Made by a program: the position numbers and the translations under genes. A model generated the notes under the pieces. The model searched no databases. It was given only the letters and a program-made list of their open reading frames with translations, and was not told where the DNA came from. Positions 1 to 11,940 of a stretch of 64,000 nucleotides of DNA are shown piece by piece. The stretch's first letter is position 1. Every line of letters begins with the position of its first letter. The stretch comes from Pezicula radicicola (taxonomy: Eukaryota; Ascomycota; Leotiomycetes; Helotiales; Dermateaceae): positions 9,968 to 73,967 of the forward strand of contig PDUO01000036.1 in NCBI GenBank assembly GCA_003008705.1, in the 5' to 3' direction.

Positions 1-2205
1 AACTATAAGAATACCTTCCGAAGACTAAAAGATACTCTAATAAATACCCCTATACTATACTACTATAACCCTAGACTTGAAACTATAATTGAAACCAATA
101 CCTCTAATAGGGTAGTAACTAGTATACTATTCTAGAAATAACCTAACAGTAATTAGTACCTAGTAGCCTACTTCTTAAAAACGATAGCCCTAGTAGAACT
201 AAACTACTAGATATATAACAAGGAAATACTAGCTATCGTTAAGTCTCTCTCTTACTAGAGGGCTAAAACTATAGGATCCCTATATTGAATTTAAATTATT
301 ATAGATTATAAGGCTCTAGAATACTTTATATTAACTAAGTAATTAAACTTATAATAAGCCCGATAGATAGAATTCTTATTTAAATTCTTCTTTATAATTA
401 TATACTAACCTAGTAAGAAGAATAAATATACTAATACCCTAATATATAAAGAATAAGATATTAGTCCTCAGGAAATTACTAAAAGTAAATACTAGACCTA
501 GATATTACTTATACTAGATCAACTTAACCTATAGATACTAAATAATACAACCCTATATAAATTCAAAGAATTTAAAGACCTCGCCCCTATAGAGTCCCCT
601 ATTGATATTATAGACTAAATCTTATCTATGAATAAAGATAGCCTAACCCTTACTAAAGAAAGAAAGAGAGCTAAAAGAGGTAACTAGGATTAGACTATAA
701 ACAATAGATTACTATTTTAGAGAAGGTACTTAGTAGTACTAGACAAGCTATATTCCCTACCTAGTAGGTTAAATCAACCTTTCCCCCTAAGAATATATTT
801 AATTCAGGAATCTTATAACTAGGTATTAATAGTATACCTAAGTCTAAAGAAGACAACAACCCTTCTTACTATATAGTACTACTAGAAAGGAATAGTCTTA
901 GATATAAAGAGATATATTAATAACTACTATATATATAAGAGATTCTATAACCCCTGAGATAAGACCCTTAGTTTCTTAAACCTATTACCGATCCCTGAAA
1001 GGCCCTAGTAATATATTACTATAGACTTCAAGTCCTTCTTAAAAAATAAGTATAATTTCAATAATATCCTTATAGTAATTGATCGCTTTAGTAAATAAGC
1101 TATATTAGTACTATATTATAAGACTATAAATATCTAGGAACTTACTTAACTATATATTTTAAATATATACTAGTATAAGGGTACTCTAATATTAATTATT
1201 TTAGACTAAGGACCCTAATTTATATTAGACTTCTAGAATGAATTCTATAGAATCTTAGATATAAAGATTAAGCTTTTAACTACCTACTATATATAAATAG
1301 ATAGATAGACTAAAATTATAAACTAGTATATTAACTAATAACTCTAACCCTATATAAGCTACTACCAAGATAACTAGTTAAAACTACTCCTGATTATAGA
1401 TTATATCTAACTAGTTCTACTATATAAAAGCCTTAGAATATCCCCCTTTAAACTACTCAATAGATATCCACCTCGGATATCTTTTAATTAGAATCAACTA
1501 GAAGAACCAATGATAATAAAAGAATATCTAAATATCACAGAAGCCTAAAATATTATAAGAAGAATATATAACACCTAGGAAAAGATAAAAGAGATCCTAT
1601 AAGTCTTATAAGAAAAGAAATAATATAATATAAACTAATATCAACGACTAATAGACTAGAAAGTAAAGGATAAAGTATAGATTACAATATAGAACTAGAA
1701 GATATAGAGACCTAGTCGAAAGTTAGACTACTAAATAGCTAGTCTATACCTAGTACTAGCCTAGGAAGGAAATAATTATAGAATCAACCTACTATAATCT
1801 ATGAATATCTACCTAGTATTCTCGCTGGATAAGCTATATAAAGTTACTAATAACCTACTACCTAGCTAAGAACTAGAAGAGCTACTAAGTATTATTATTA
1901 TAAATAATAATAAATAGAAAGTTAAAAAGATCCTTATAGTTAAGAAACTATATAATAATCTACTCTACTATATCTAATAGACTAGTTTTAATAAGGATCC
2001 CGAATAGTACCCTATATCTAACTTGAAATATAATCTCTATATACTCTGAAAGTTCTACCTTAATAACCCTAACCTCCCTGGACCTCTATAATAACTCCTT
2101 AAATAGATATAATACTATAATAATAGTATAGATAATTATAATAAATTAGATAACGATAGACCTATAGAAATACACTCGAGGGTAAGCTTTTTCAGGAGGA
2201 GGGGG
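1..2205 (+). mobile_element. Ty3/gypsy (chromovirus) pol relic, RIP-degraded, left-truncated by window
   Basis: The plus strand reads as the 3' half of a gypsy-type polyprotein once many TAG/TAA stops are ignored. About 156-440 resembles the end of RT and RNase H (VAYFLKT, LNY, KEILAIVKSLS, DYKALEYF, then ARxIEFL). About 900-1330 resembles integrase (DFKSF, ILIVIDRFSK, then ILD.GP.FI.DF). About 2010-2100 resembles a C-terminal chromodomain (DPE.YPISN, then NPNLPGPL). A purine-rich tract lies at 2195-2205 directly before the presumed LTR. No frame is open, and the base changes are of the C:G to T:A kind expected from RIP. The domain order RNase H-integrase-chromodomain is diagnostic for chromoviruses. 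The copy is certainly dead. Confidence 0.85.
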
Positions 2206-2432
2206 TAATATAATAGTTCTAACAATATACCTATTCCTAGAGTAATCTAGTTAAATAGAAGATTATTATTCTAAGCTAGAAGCTACTAAGAACTATTATA
2301 TAATATTACTTTATATATATAGTTAAGCTTTACTTAAGCTCTCTTCTCTCTCTAGTCTAGAATTCTATATATTTTCTACCTTTATAACTTATATAGCTAT
2401 AGCCTAAGTATAGATCGTTATACTTTTAATAG
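2206..2432 (+). repeat. Probable 3' LTR of the gypsy relic
   Basis: This segment follows the polypurine tract immediately. It holds a TATA-like stretch (about 2310-2320) and a CT-rich run (about 2340-2360), and ends near a TTATA that would be TTACA before RIP. The left boundary is set by the tract. The right boundary is a guess, because no second LTR copy is inside the window. Confidence 0.5.
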
Positions 2433-3729
2433 TATTCTAAAGTACTTTATATTAATATTTTTACTAGTAATTATATATTTAAAAATTAAATAATTTATTA
2501 ATTACTATAGATACCTCTTAGTTCTTTCTTTATATAAGTAATAGTATATTTTATTATTTCTTTTATTAGAACTATTAGAGTAAGTACTCTATATAGTATA
2601 TATTTCTAATTATTTTATACTTTATCTTAATAAGTTTTTATAAGATAAAGTTATAAATATCTATTTATATTATTTAAGTATTAAAGACTTATCTTTTATC
2701 TTATTATTTTTAATAAGAGTAGTTAGTTTTTAACTTATCTAGTTAAAAGTAATCTTAATAAAAATAATAGTTAGAAACTTCTTAATTATAAGCTAGTTTT
2801 AAATTTCTAGAATATTATAAGTAATTATTTAATTATAAACCTTTAATTAATTAGAATACTATTTAAATAGATTAATATAATTCTATTTAACTTAATTAAA
2901 TATAGTTATATATTCTTATCTTATAGTAATTAAGATACTTATCTTAGTTAGAGTAAATTAATATTTTAATACTTAAACTAAAGATTAAATACTTATTATA
3001 TTAATTATATTTCTTTTAAGTCTATTAGTATATAGTCTAAAAAGCTTATAGTTAATAGTTTAATTTATTTACTCTTATAATTTCTAATATTAAATTATCT
3101 TTTAGATCTAATCTATCTATTTAATAAAGTAATCTTTTATAATTAAATAATACTCTTTTATAATATTCTTAAATTTAGTATTATAAATAACTAGTATAAG
3201 GTCTCTTATAACTACTAAAGTATTAATCTATTATTAAAAGTTTATTTATCTTTTAGTATTAGTTCTATTAAGAAGTTATTAAATTAATAATAAAGTTAAA
3301 AACTCTATATCTATAATATCTAAAGTATTTAGTTTATTTAAATTAATAAGATTCTAAACTTATTTTATATAAGTATATTATTTAAATTAATTAAACTATT
3401 CTAGTTATAAGTATTAATTTATAAGAAAGATATTATTCTTAGTAGATTTATTTACTATTATAAAGATAAGTTTAATTTCTTATTTAATATATTTTAATAA
3501 AAAAGAAGTAAATTTTAAAAAGAAAAATAAATTAAATCTAAAGCTTAAATAAACTAAATAGACTTAATTTATAAATATAAAAACTTTTAATAATTAATTA
3601 AATTTATAATTATTATAAATAAGTTTATTTATAAACTAGAAATAAAAGGTTTAAAATAAGAATAAAAGTATAAAATATTATCTTATATAATTCTAAAAAG
3701 AGAAAAAAGTTAAGAATAAAATAAGATTA
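2433..3729. repeat. Extremely AT-rich RIP-type DNA, no gene
   Basis: About 1.3 kb made almost only of A and T with abundant TpA, no open frame and no recognisable domain in any frame. It looks like older repeat DNA mutated past recognition. Its right edge is the TA target site of the Tc1/mariner element. Confidence 0.7.
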
Positions 3730-3731
3730 TA

Positions 3732-5254
3732 TACGAAAGCGAAATTATAAAGTAATGGAATTGGTCTATATACTACGAATAGTATCAAAATCATCTAAAT
3801 TACTACTATTTCTAATACTAATAGTAATACTAATTTAGCCTCTATCTATGAAATTTATTACCTCCCTCATTATCTAATATCCTCTGATTAATCTCTATTT
3901 GTTTATAAACCCATCCCCTTATTATATCCTGATCTATCTTATCCCATTCTGTATACCATACCCTTTCCGTCTATTCTAATGTATGAGGCCGATTCTATGT
4001 ATTCGTAATAGCTATTCTCATTGGTATCCAAGCGTACTTAATTACGCTTATATCCGGTGAATTCCCAGGGTGTTCGTGTAATAAATAGCCCTTCTGTTCA
4101 AATAATAAGGAGGTGTATTGACTTATATGAGATGGGGCACTATCTTGTTGGAGAATAAAAGGTAGTCTATCCATCGAATTAAGCCTATCTATAAATGGAA
4201 TAAGCTTAGGAACAATAACCTCTTGATGATACCTTATAAAATCAACTCCTCCCTTACCCTCTCCTCTCTTCATCATTGATTTCTTCTAAAATACCTCCCA
4301 AGTTACCAGCTTCCCTGGCTTCTTTCTCCCAAGCCTCTGCTACTTAAGAACATCTTTAGCTTGTAGGCGGGCCTATTCTACTTGTTTATGTGGTAGTAGA
4401 ACTATGTTGTATTCGTTGATAATACCTTGGTATTTCGCTTTTTACTCGGGTGTTTCTTTAAGGTAGACATGACAAGGTCCTTTGAAATTGTATAAAAAAG
4501 AGCCCCAGAATATAGCCTCACTATAGTTATTGTACCTAACTTCGATGTAATCCTCCTTGTACCTATCCTCTGGTGTTCGTGATATTAGATGTCGGCCCCG
4601 GTGCTCTCCAACTAGTATTGCAGCCTCATCTATCTATACTACCCTCTTCCAATCATCTAATGTCCAATCCTTCCTTGATAATGTGATTTCGTATCGTTGG
4701 GCTTCTTGTATAGGGGTAAGGGTAAGCTTCTTTGTAGGTTTAACCCGATGAATATTACGAGCCTTCATCTCATTCCGTATAGTTGTAATAGATACTTTCA
4801 TTCTAAGCTCTTGTAAGACATTATATTGTTGTATCTCCCGATGATGACGATCCTGCTCAATAGTATCCTTTAATTGATTCCCTGCTATTTCAGATAGTAT
4901 ATATGGTCGCCCTGACTTCGGTTTAATAGCTGTACGATCGTGTATCGAAGGAGGAGGTATATTATGGTTGTCGTTATACACTTGGATCTCTTCTGAATGG
5001 TTCTTAATTCGATATACTGTAGGTAATTCGATTTTAGCTCTCTTTGCAGTATCCCGAATAGGTATTCCATCGTCGAGGCGCCCAAGGAGGGCTCCCTTAT
5101 CAGATTCATCAAGGTATGGGTGTTTTGGAGGCATTGTAATTGCTAATATATGGGTATGAAGTTCAGAATAGTGTTGATTATTGTGAGGTTTTAGAGGGTC
5201 ACATGACTAAAACGCTTGGGCTACATTCCATTACTTTATAATTTCGCCTTCGTA
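3732..5254 (-). mobile_element. Tc1/mariner-type DNA transposon, about 1.52 kb
   Basis: The ends are inverted repeats of about 30 bp with one mismatch: TACGAAAGCGAAATTATAAA at the left and its complement with one G for A at the right. TA dinucleotides (3730-3731 and 5255-5256) flank it as the expected target duplication. A transposase frame fills the minus strand. The element is far less eroded than the gypsy relic to its left, so it is probably a younger insertion that has still been touched by RIP. Confidence 0.85.
3840..5134 (-). pseudogene. Tc1/mariner transposase, broken by in-frame stops
   Basis: One continuous minus-strand frame starts at the ATG of 5134. The N-terminal half (5134-4634) is intact and carries a helix-turn-helix type DNA-binding region (DTAKRAKIELPTVYRI). 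The catalytic half follows in the same frame after a TAG where a Trp is expected (KRVV-stop-IDEA, normally WTDEA). Further TAA/TAG codons interrupt the frame, at least six in all including one after ITNT. The second catalytic Asp is in QQDSAPSH, and 34 residues later the expected Glu (NVIEYAW-type) reads Lys (SVIKYAW). The DD34E layout fits Tc1-like transposases. Every disabling change fits G to A or C to T, so RIP inactivation is the simplest reading. Confidence 0.85.
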
Positions 5255-5256
5255 TA

Positions 5257-6061
5257 AGAGTAGCTTAGTAAGATATTACTAAGCTTACAAGTATTTAGAT
5301 TATCTAATTAGTAATCTATATAATACTCTCTAATAAGTTATTTATATCTCTATTAAAGAGTATACTAAAGAGGATAAAAGTATATATTAAGGTAGATAGA
5401 TAGTATATAAAATACTAGGAAACTAGTACTTTTAGGAATAATAAATTCTATTATTTCTTATTATATATTAAAAGAATGAATATAATATAATTGGTGGTTG
5501 ATTTATAATAGCCTTGGTAATAGGCTGAGTAGTGGGCTAAATTATGAAATCGTGGTTATAAGTTGCGACCCACTGTAACACCGTAACCTAAGGTGTACCG
5601 GGGATTGCGCCGGCCAACAAGACATTGTGACAGAAAGCAGAGAACAGATGTTTCACAACAAAGCGCCTAGCATGCCCGGGATACCCAGATACCAGAACGG
5701 GTGCAATCAGTAATGGCCGTGTGAGAAAGATCCCATCGCCTTTGAACTCCGTTCGTCCCCCCCTCCCACGAACCTCAGCTAGCTGTATCAATAGATTGAG
5801 AAGGACGGTAGACTATCGCTGATCGAACAAAGAATCGATATCTGGTACGCAAGAGCTATGTTGTTGTGCTGACGTGCTCGTGTTTATCTGACACACTCTC
5901 TGTCGCCAACGAAATCAGAAAGATGTCCTTTAGATCCAATATTATCTGGACTCAAAGATCAGTATGTTTTAGGCACCACATCTGCTACGACCACAGACCA
6001 GCTACATGAGCAACCCACGAAGATACATTCTTCTCACAACCTTCTATTTTTCATAGCCATC
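5257..6061. other. Intergenic, AT-rich then normal composition, no gene seen
   Basis: 5257-5490 continues the AT-rich RIP-like DNA outside the transposon. 5500-6061 has ordinary base composition but no frame that I can link to a protein. It is 3' of the Zn2Cys6 gene and probably holds its 3' UTR. Confidence 0.5.
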
Positions 6062-7873
6062 TCACTGCGTGTTATGAGGGTTGTCAGCTTGATTGACCAT
6101 TTGCCACACTGAAAGTCCTTCAATGTTAAAGCGCTCTATGATCTGCTCGCAGAACCTCAACTTTGCTGGCAAGCCATCGTCTAGCTCTGAAACGCCAGTT
6201 TTAGTTCTTGACAGATAGGTAAGGATGTCCCTTGCTACTTTGAAAGGAATCAGTATTGCTAGTTTGCCCTTGATTCGTTTACTTTTTTCGAAGAAATACT
6301 CTGTCGATTGACATATCATATCCGCAGAATTCATGCAACCGGCAAGAAGAAGGTCTTCCCGTATCGAAACCATTTCAACGCTGGTTTCATTGTCTTGGTG
6401 GATCAGAAAGTTCTGCTGGCTGACGTCGATGAGCAATCGATTTATCTCGATGCGAAAAGTTTCACAATACACGAGAGCTGTGGCGAGACCGAAGTTTGAA
6501 AAACCATAAGATACTGCGTAGACCTGATCTTGGGCACACTTATTCTGAGGCGGGAGGCATGAACTATTGGTGAACCGAGCCACCCACAGCTGTGTTGTCG
6601 GGTCACCTCCATGTAGGTCGATTTCCCAGCTATTCAATCTCTTCAGTATCTCCATGCCCTCTTCAAGGAATCTGTTCAGAGTTTGCCTGTCCATGGAGAC
6701 ATCGGTCTTGTCGCGTTGCGTCATGAATCGATCGACCCTCTCCATGAGAGCGGGAACTCCATAAGCGGAGTTGATCAAAGTATGAATAGGATAAGAGGCA
6801 TGGGGATCCGACCCTCCCCAAGGAGTGTTGATCCACTCCGGTAGGCCGAGAAAGGACGCTCGTCTGGTCATAAGACATACGGTGATCTATAACAGAATGT
6901 TAGATTCTCCAGTCTCGGAAGCCCAGCAAGTGTGCCATAACTTACATCCATTATTCTATATTCATAAAACGCCTTCCGGCTAGTAGCTGAATGTAGATTT
7001 TCAACGCCTCGAAGTTCCAGTAGAGCTCCGATGCCCCGCATATGATTTAAGAGAGAGAGCCATGATCTATTACCCAACATCTTGTTAATGTTAGCCCGAC
7101 TCAATTCACGGAGCGACCTATACATACTTCATACATTGCACACGCGAGGCAGGCCATTACATTGGAATCGTCGGCCTTGGATTTACTGACCACCGTAGAT
7201 TTGATGTCTAGTTTGGCTCGAAGCGCACCAAGTGCTTTAGAGTAATGTCGCATGGCTTCATTCGCCATTTCAGCATCTTTTCGTTCATCTCCCACCAATG
7301 AAAGAGACATCGCCAGCAATGCATTTCTAAGCATGCTTGAGCTTTCATTACTTGCTAGCTCACAGGCTGCCAAAATCCAGCTTGTATTGGTAGCGATTCC
7401 GTCTCGGTTCCCGGGAAGATCTGGAATGTAACGGTCTTGCAGCCCATCTACAAATGCGATCTTGTGCTGTGCAGCATTCAGGGATTCAGCGATAGGAGCA
7501 GAATGAATATGGCTCATTGTGCCAGCCCCCATGACACCCGTCAGACTACAATGTCTCTTCTCCACTTTTGGATTAGATTGAAACGTCTTAGTGGCTAATG
7601 TAGCAGTATTCAATAAGGCTCGACTGCCACTTTGCTCTGGCTTGTAAAAGTCAAATTCAAGTGGTCGCTCGTAACCTGTGCACACAACTCCACTCTGTAA
7701 ACACCGAAGGCAAGAAGGCTTATGTCCATCGCACTTGAATTCCAAGTTAGGCATTAGCTTGCGGTGCTCTCAGTACAAATACAGTACTTGGGGTTCCACA
7801 CCTTAACTTTTCTCCTCTTGCAAATATGACAACGCACTGCATAAGCACGCCCACCAAGCCTTTTGTTATTCAT
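6062..7873 (-). CDS. Zn(II)2Cys6 fungal transcription factor
   Basis: Predicted as four exons: 7873-7802, 7733-7128, 7080-6946 and 6886-6062, giving about 545 residues. Introns are 68, 47 and 59 nt with GT-AG ends. The first intron splits the zinc cluster. After splicing, residues 15-42 read CHICKRRKVKC followed by CLRCLQSGVVC, a perfect C-x2-C-x6-C-x6-C-x2-C-x6-C binuclear cluster that binds DNA. The rest is the helical middle region of fungal_trans_2-type regulators (for example WLSLLNHMRGIGALLELRG). The start was chosen because the upstream exon is needed to supply the first two cysteines. Target genes cannot be told. No enzyme gene is adjacent, and it sits between transposon relics. All frames are intact. 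Confidence 0.85.
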
Positions 7874-8115
7874 GTCGAGGTATTCACTCAATTCGAGATA
7901 GGACTCTGGGTAATTATTAAGCCCAAGTTCTTTGCTTTGATGGTTTATTCTTATTGAGAATATACTTCACTGCCCTACTTGATTCTCGTGAGGCGAGCTA
8001 GGGAAGAACACTCACTCGGTGAATAAGCTCGTATGCGCTTAGCGAGCTGATGTTCGGCTCTCGCAGCTTCCTTCCAAATTCGGAAAGGCTCCATTATCAC
8101 ATGGTTTGCTACATA

Positions 8116-8560
8116 CAGTATCCCCCCCGGGATAAATGTAAATCCTATATTTAATACTTGGCGAAACTAGCTATTTATAGAGGAATAGTAGTAGTATTTT
8201 ATCTCCCGTGATTTTGTATATAAATTCCTCTAATCTGCCGATACTCTTAAAGTTAGAAGAAGGATCTATAAATAATACTTGTTTTTAAGAAAGCTTCCTT
8301 TATCTATTACGCAATAGTAAGAGAAGCGAGCTAATAGGATTAAATACCGATTTTAAAATACTTTCTAGATTATAATAAAGTTAAGGGAAAGTGTTGATCT
8401 CTTTTTATACCTTCTAAATAGAGGTATAGTAGCAATTAAAATATTCGGATTATTTAGGGTTATCCGAGGTTTCTACAACAACGATTTTTATCGTTTTTAT
8501 AGCTTAGCTAAGTCTACTAAGCCACTTATTCGTTTTTACATTGATCTAGGGGGGATACTG
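8116..8560. mobile_element. Small TA-flanked element with 12-bp inverted ends, degenerate
   Basis: CAGTATCCCCCC at 8116 and its reverse complement GGGGGGATACTG ending at 8560 bound a 445-bp AT-rich segment, and both ends are flanked by TA. CAGT-type termini with TA duplication fit Tc1/mariner-like non-autonomous elements. One plus-strand frame near 8440-8545 (GFYNNDF, then SLAKSTKPLI) weakly resembles the end of a gypsy reverse transcriptase, so this could instead be a retroelement scrap with a polypurine tract. I cannot decide from sequence alone. Confidence 0.45.
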
Positions 8561-8562
8561 TA

Positions 8563-8642
8563 CTCGTACTGAGGGTGAATAAACGTTAAATTTAACGTGG
8601 CTCGTCACCCAATAATTAACGTTTATTCATCCCTAGTACGAG
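8563..8642. mobile_element. 80-bp palindromic MITE-like element
   Basis: Inverted repeats of about 24 bp (CTCGTACTGAGGGTGAATAA at the left; right end complementary with one indel and one or two mismatches) surround a 30-bp centre. TA lies at both outer edges (8561-8562 and 8643-8644). The left TA is at the same time the right flank of the 445-bp element. It could fold into a near-complete hairpin. Confidence 0.7.
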
Positions 8643-8644
8643 TA

Positions 8645-9164
8645 TGCTGCCGATTCTTATTAGGGAGAATGATCTGCATTGTTGTCCCTGTGTATTAAAT
8701 TCCTCCAATTAATTATCGGCACTGGGCTGTCACAGCTCCATTGAGTCTTTGATCTAGGACCGAAGGTACGAACGAACATTGTAGCTCTCAAGAGTCCAAG
8801 CAACACGTGTATTTAGCCGAAGCTATCTTGACCACTAGGTAAGGTCGCTGAGTCTTCGTGGCAGGTCTTATTCTACGGAAGCATACATAGGTAAGTGTTA
8901 TTAGCAACAACAGTTCAAGTAAAATGGAACTTCGGCCCAAAAGATTTAGTTGTATAAGAGGACTATACGAAAGGCAAAGCTGACGACTCTATAGATTGAA
9001 AATCTCTACTTTGCAACCACAATATACCCAGGCAACGCACATAAGCCGATTCAACAGCTACTGAATCTCCATAATTTCGCCCCCCGAACCCAATCCTAGA
9101 GTCACACAATCATAACCACAAACCACCAAAACTATAAACTCCCCAAATTCCCTATTATACACAG
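8645..9164. other. Intergenic, no gene seen
   Basis: Ordinary composition without convincing frames. It lies 3' of the small secreted protein gene. Confidence 0.5.
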
Positions 9165-10206
9165 CTACTTAGTCTCATCTCCCGACGCCATCTTCTCCGC
9201 CGCCACCATAAATTCTTTTCCAATATCTTGGAGCGCAGTCTTGAAAACGAAGAATATCAGTTCAACTCTTTATATCCCAAATATTGAGTTATAGATAAAA
9301 CTTACCGAATTCAACTGCCCAACATGTTCAGCAGCCATAGTCTCACAAGCCTGAAGCGTTGCATTCTCTGCACGACGTCTGATATAGAATGGATCAGTTT
9401 CAACCTGGATATCCCTTCCGAAAATTCCACCAATCGTCGTATCTAGACCACGCTATGATGATGGTGAGTTTAAAGGAATTTCTTGATGGTGAATGGGTAG
9501 TCTTACTGTGATAATAGCTGGAGCTTTGCGAGTCTCAATATTGTCGTTTCCCTTTTCTGGAAGAGTTGTATGTAAGTTTTGGGATTGATATAAGATAGGA
9601 TTTAGGTATTGGGATCTTCTTACCAGCTGAAGAGGACATATTTGAAGCAGCTCCAATGAAAGAAGCTCCGATACTCTCTAAATCCGTCTAATTACGAAAA
9701 GAAATCCAATTAGTTTCTTATCTTCGGAAGTGTCTTAGAATATGTTGCTTGGTAGTGAAGGACTTACAGCACTCAGTTCAGAAAGATGTTCCATAGCTGC
9801 ATTCATACAAGTTTCCATTGTTTCATTGGCACTTCTACGGGTCTGAGATATCCAAATTGTTAGGATTTTATTTTTTTAGATAAAAGTAGATTAAAATGGA
9901 AGACTCACAATTGTGGTTTCGAAATCCCGTCCGAAAATGCCTTTGATCCCCGAAAGAATGGATGGAATGGCTTGAACTAGGCCAGATGCTGCACCGCTCT
10001 ATTTAATGACGTTAGAAATTGTTTAGGGAATGGTTTTAGGTAGTCTTACCGCTCTTGTATCTATGCTGGCTCTAGTGTCTGGATCGATATGTAAGTACCT
10101 ATGGAATAGATGTGGGGATAAATTGCTGGATTTATTTACCAACGCTAGCTGCCAGAGCTGTAGAATAAACTGCAGTAGCAATGATGAAAGAAGCTGTGAA
10201 CTGCAT
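9165..10206 (-). CDS. Small secreted protein with internal duplication (198 aa, eight exons)
   Basis: Predicted exons are 10206-10140, 10078-10050, 9998-9909, 9842-9768, 9687-9624, 9556-9507, 9452-9306 and 9239-9165; all seven introns are GT-AG and frame-consistent. Residues 1-20 (MQFTASFIIATAVYSTALAA) form a signal peptide, so the product is probably secreted. The mature part contains two copies of one unit. Copy 1 (about 52-104) and copy 2 (about 134-191) share GIFGRD, then RR-x-A-x-x-T with one Cys, A-x-EH, and IG-x-x-F-x-x-AA. The intron before TDLESIG (copy 1) and TALQDIG (copy 2) sits at the same place and phase, so the duplication happened at gene level. I do not recognise the family. 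Size and secretion fit an effector or cell-surface protein, but that is inference. Confidence 0.75.
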
Positions 10207-11940
10207 TGTGAATGATAGAAAGTAAAGTTGATATTTGGAGGGTATATAAAAATGGTAAGATTTGTTTTTGAATGTAGAAGAAAATTGGGAGCCAGTCCTT
10301 GTTAGATTGGTGAGAAATGGAATTGGAAGTGAAGAAGAGGATTTGTTGTTGATGGTGAAGATAGATAGAGAGTCTTCGGCTGGTCTTTATAGACGAAATT
10401 TTCTAAAGATGATGTTGAATATCGTACAAACTTATCTTGGATGCTATCATGGAGGAGAGGAGCCACAATCCTAAGGGAACAAGAGACTTTGGATAAGGAA
10501 GGTATCAACAATTAATGTGAGAATGTAGATTAGGAAGATATGAGGCCATAGTCCTCCTAGAAGTGGAACCAGAGGAACAAAAAGTGGCTTATAATTACTT
10601 CAAACACCGGTGGGCAGTCACTTCACTCTTTACAATTTACATAAATCAATTACAAAGGAAATTCAAAGCCGCTTCTAAAACAGCACTGCCTAACTTGGCC
10701 TTAGAGTAGGTTTTGGCGAGCGAGAAAACCGTCTGACTCTACAGTAATAGGCGATAGGATTGAAGGAAGAAGGAGTCTAGAGGATTGTGGGGTTCTCGTC
10801 ATTGACAAGGTTGTGGAGCTCGCTTGTCGAATCCTTTTGGAAAAGGGGGAGTTCGCTTAGATTGGGATCCTGCATTCCCTGCTCTAGGTAGCCTCTTAAC
10901 AAAATCAGCGTTGTTTATAGGTTCTTTATCGTGAAATTTTAAGTTGATAGAAGATCTCTTCACAATAGCAAGTGAGGACTTTAGAGCATATACTTATCAT
11001 TCTATATCCTTCCAAAAATCCCTCAACAAAAGCCATTAACCATTTGGCCATTCACAAGACACTACTAGTTGACAATATAATGGTGGGACTAAGCATATCA
11101 AATATATGGAATGACTGAATTCTAATCTGTAGCCTAATTGGGCAGACTTTAAGGCAGTCCTAGACACTTAGGTCTAGATGGCAAAGTAATTTCTACCTGG
11201 TCTTATGTTACGCAGGTTATTATTATCATACTGGGTTTAACTTCTTCGCAGAGATACCAACTAGAGAGTTCACCAAATATTGGGAAGTTGGAAACCACGG
11301 GTTAGGGTTACAGGTTAAATCCTAATCTTCGAGGATTCTCTCTCTCTCTCTCTGACTTAAACTTCGTAGACTCTCCCACGCCTTATTACAGCAGTTTATA
11401 AATGAGTTCATGTATTACTCTTAGTATAATTGTTTATAGGAAAATCAAATACCTGGTTTTACTATTAGGTTCTGTAGCAATTAAGTAGTGCTTGCTGTTG
11501 CATGTGCACACGCTACTACACAAATACCAACTGCTATGACGAGCTATTTTACAACGTGCTTTAGATGAGAGATAGAGTAGCTCATGCATACATCTTTAAT
11601 GTTCTGTTGTTTTGTATATGGAATAAACAAAAGCAAGAATGAAATGAAAGTGCCTATTACTACTGTCCATATCAGAGGCATTAACCAATAACAAGGGGCC
11701 ACAAAAGGGGGCTCGCTTCGCCTTAGAAATTGCACTAGCTGGAGTAGTTTAGAAGCTACAGTTAAGACTAAGGTATGCAAGTAATTTGTCCCTTTAGTGC
11801 CTCTTGGTAATAGAATGGCCTAAATAAGAGTGTTTTTCTAACTGCAACGTGGTCACACAAACTATCTAAAATTCATCGTATCTTTCAAATCCTACCTCAG
11901 CCTTTTCTACGACACGAAAATATCAAGAAGTCAAAAAATT
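10207..11940. other. 1.7-kb intergenic region, no supported gene
   Basis: It contains the promoter of the secreted-protein gene at its left end and a CT dinucleotide run at about 11338-11352. Short open frames here show no homology that I can recognise and no coding-like bias. One minus-strand frame near 11544-11780 has a hydrophobic stretch but nothing else to support it. Confidence 0.5.
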
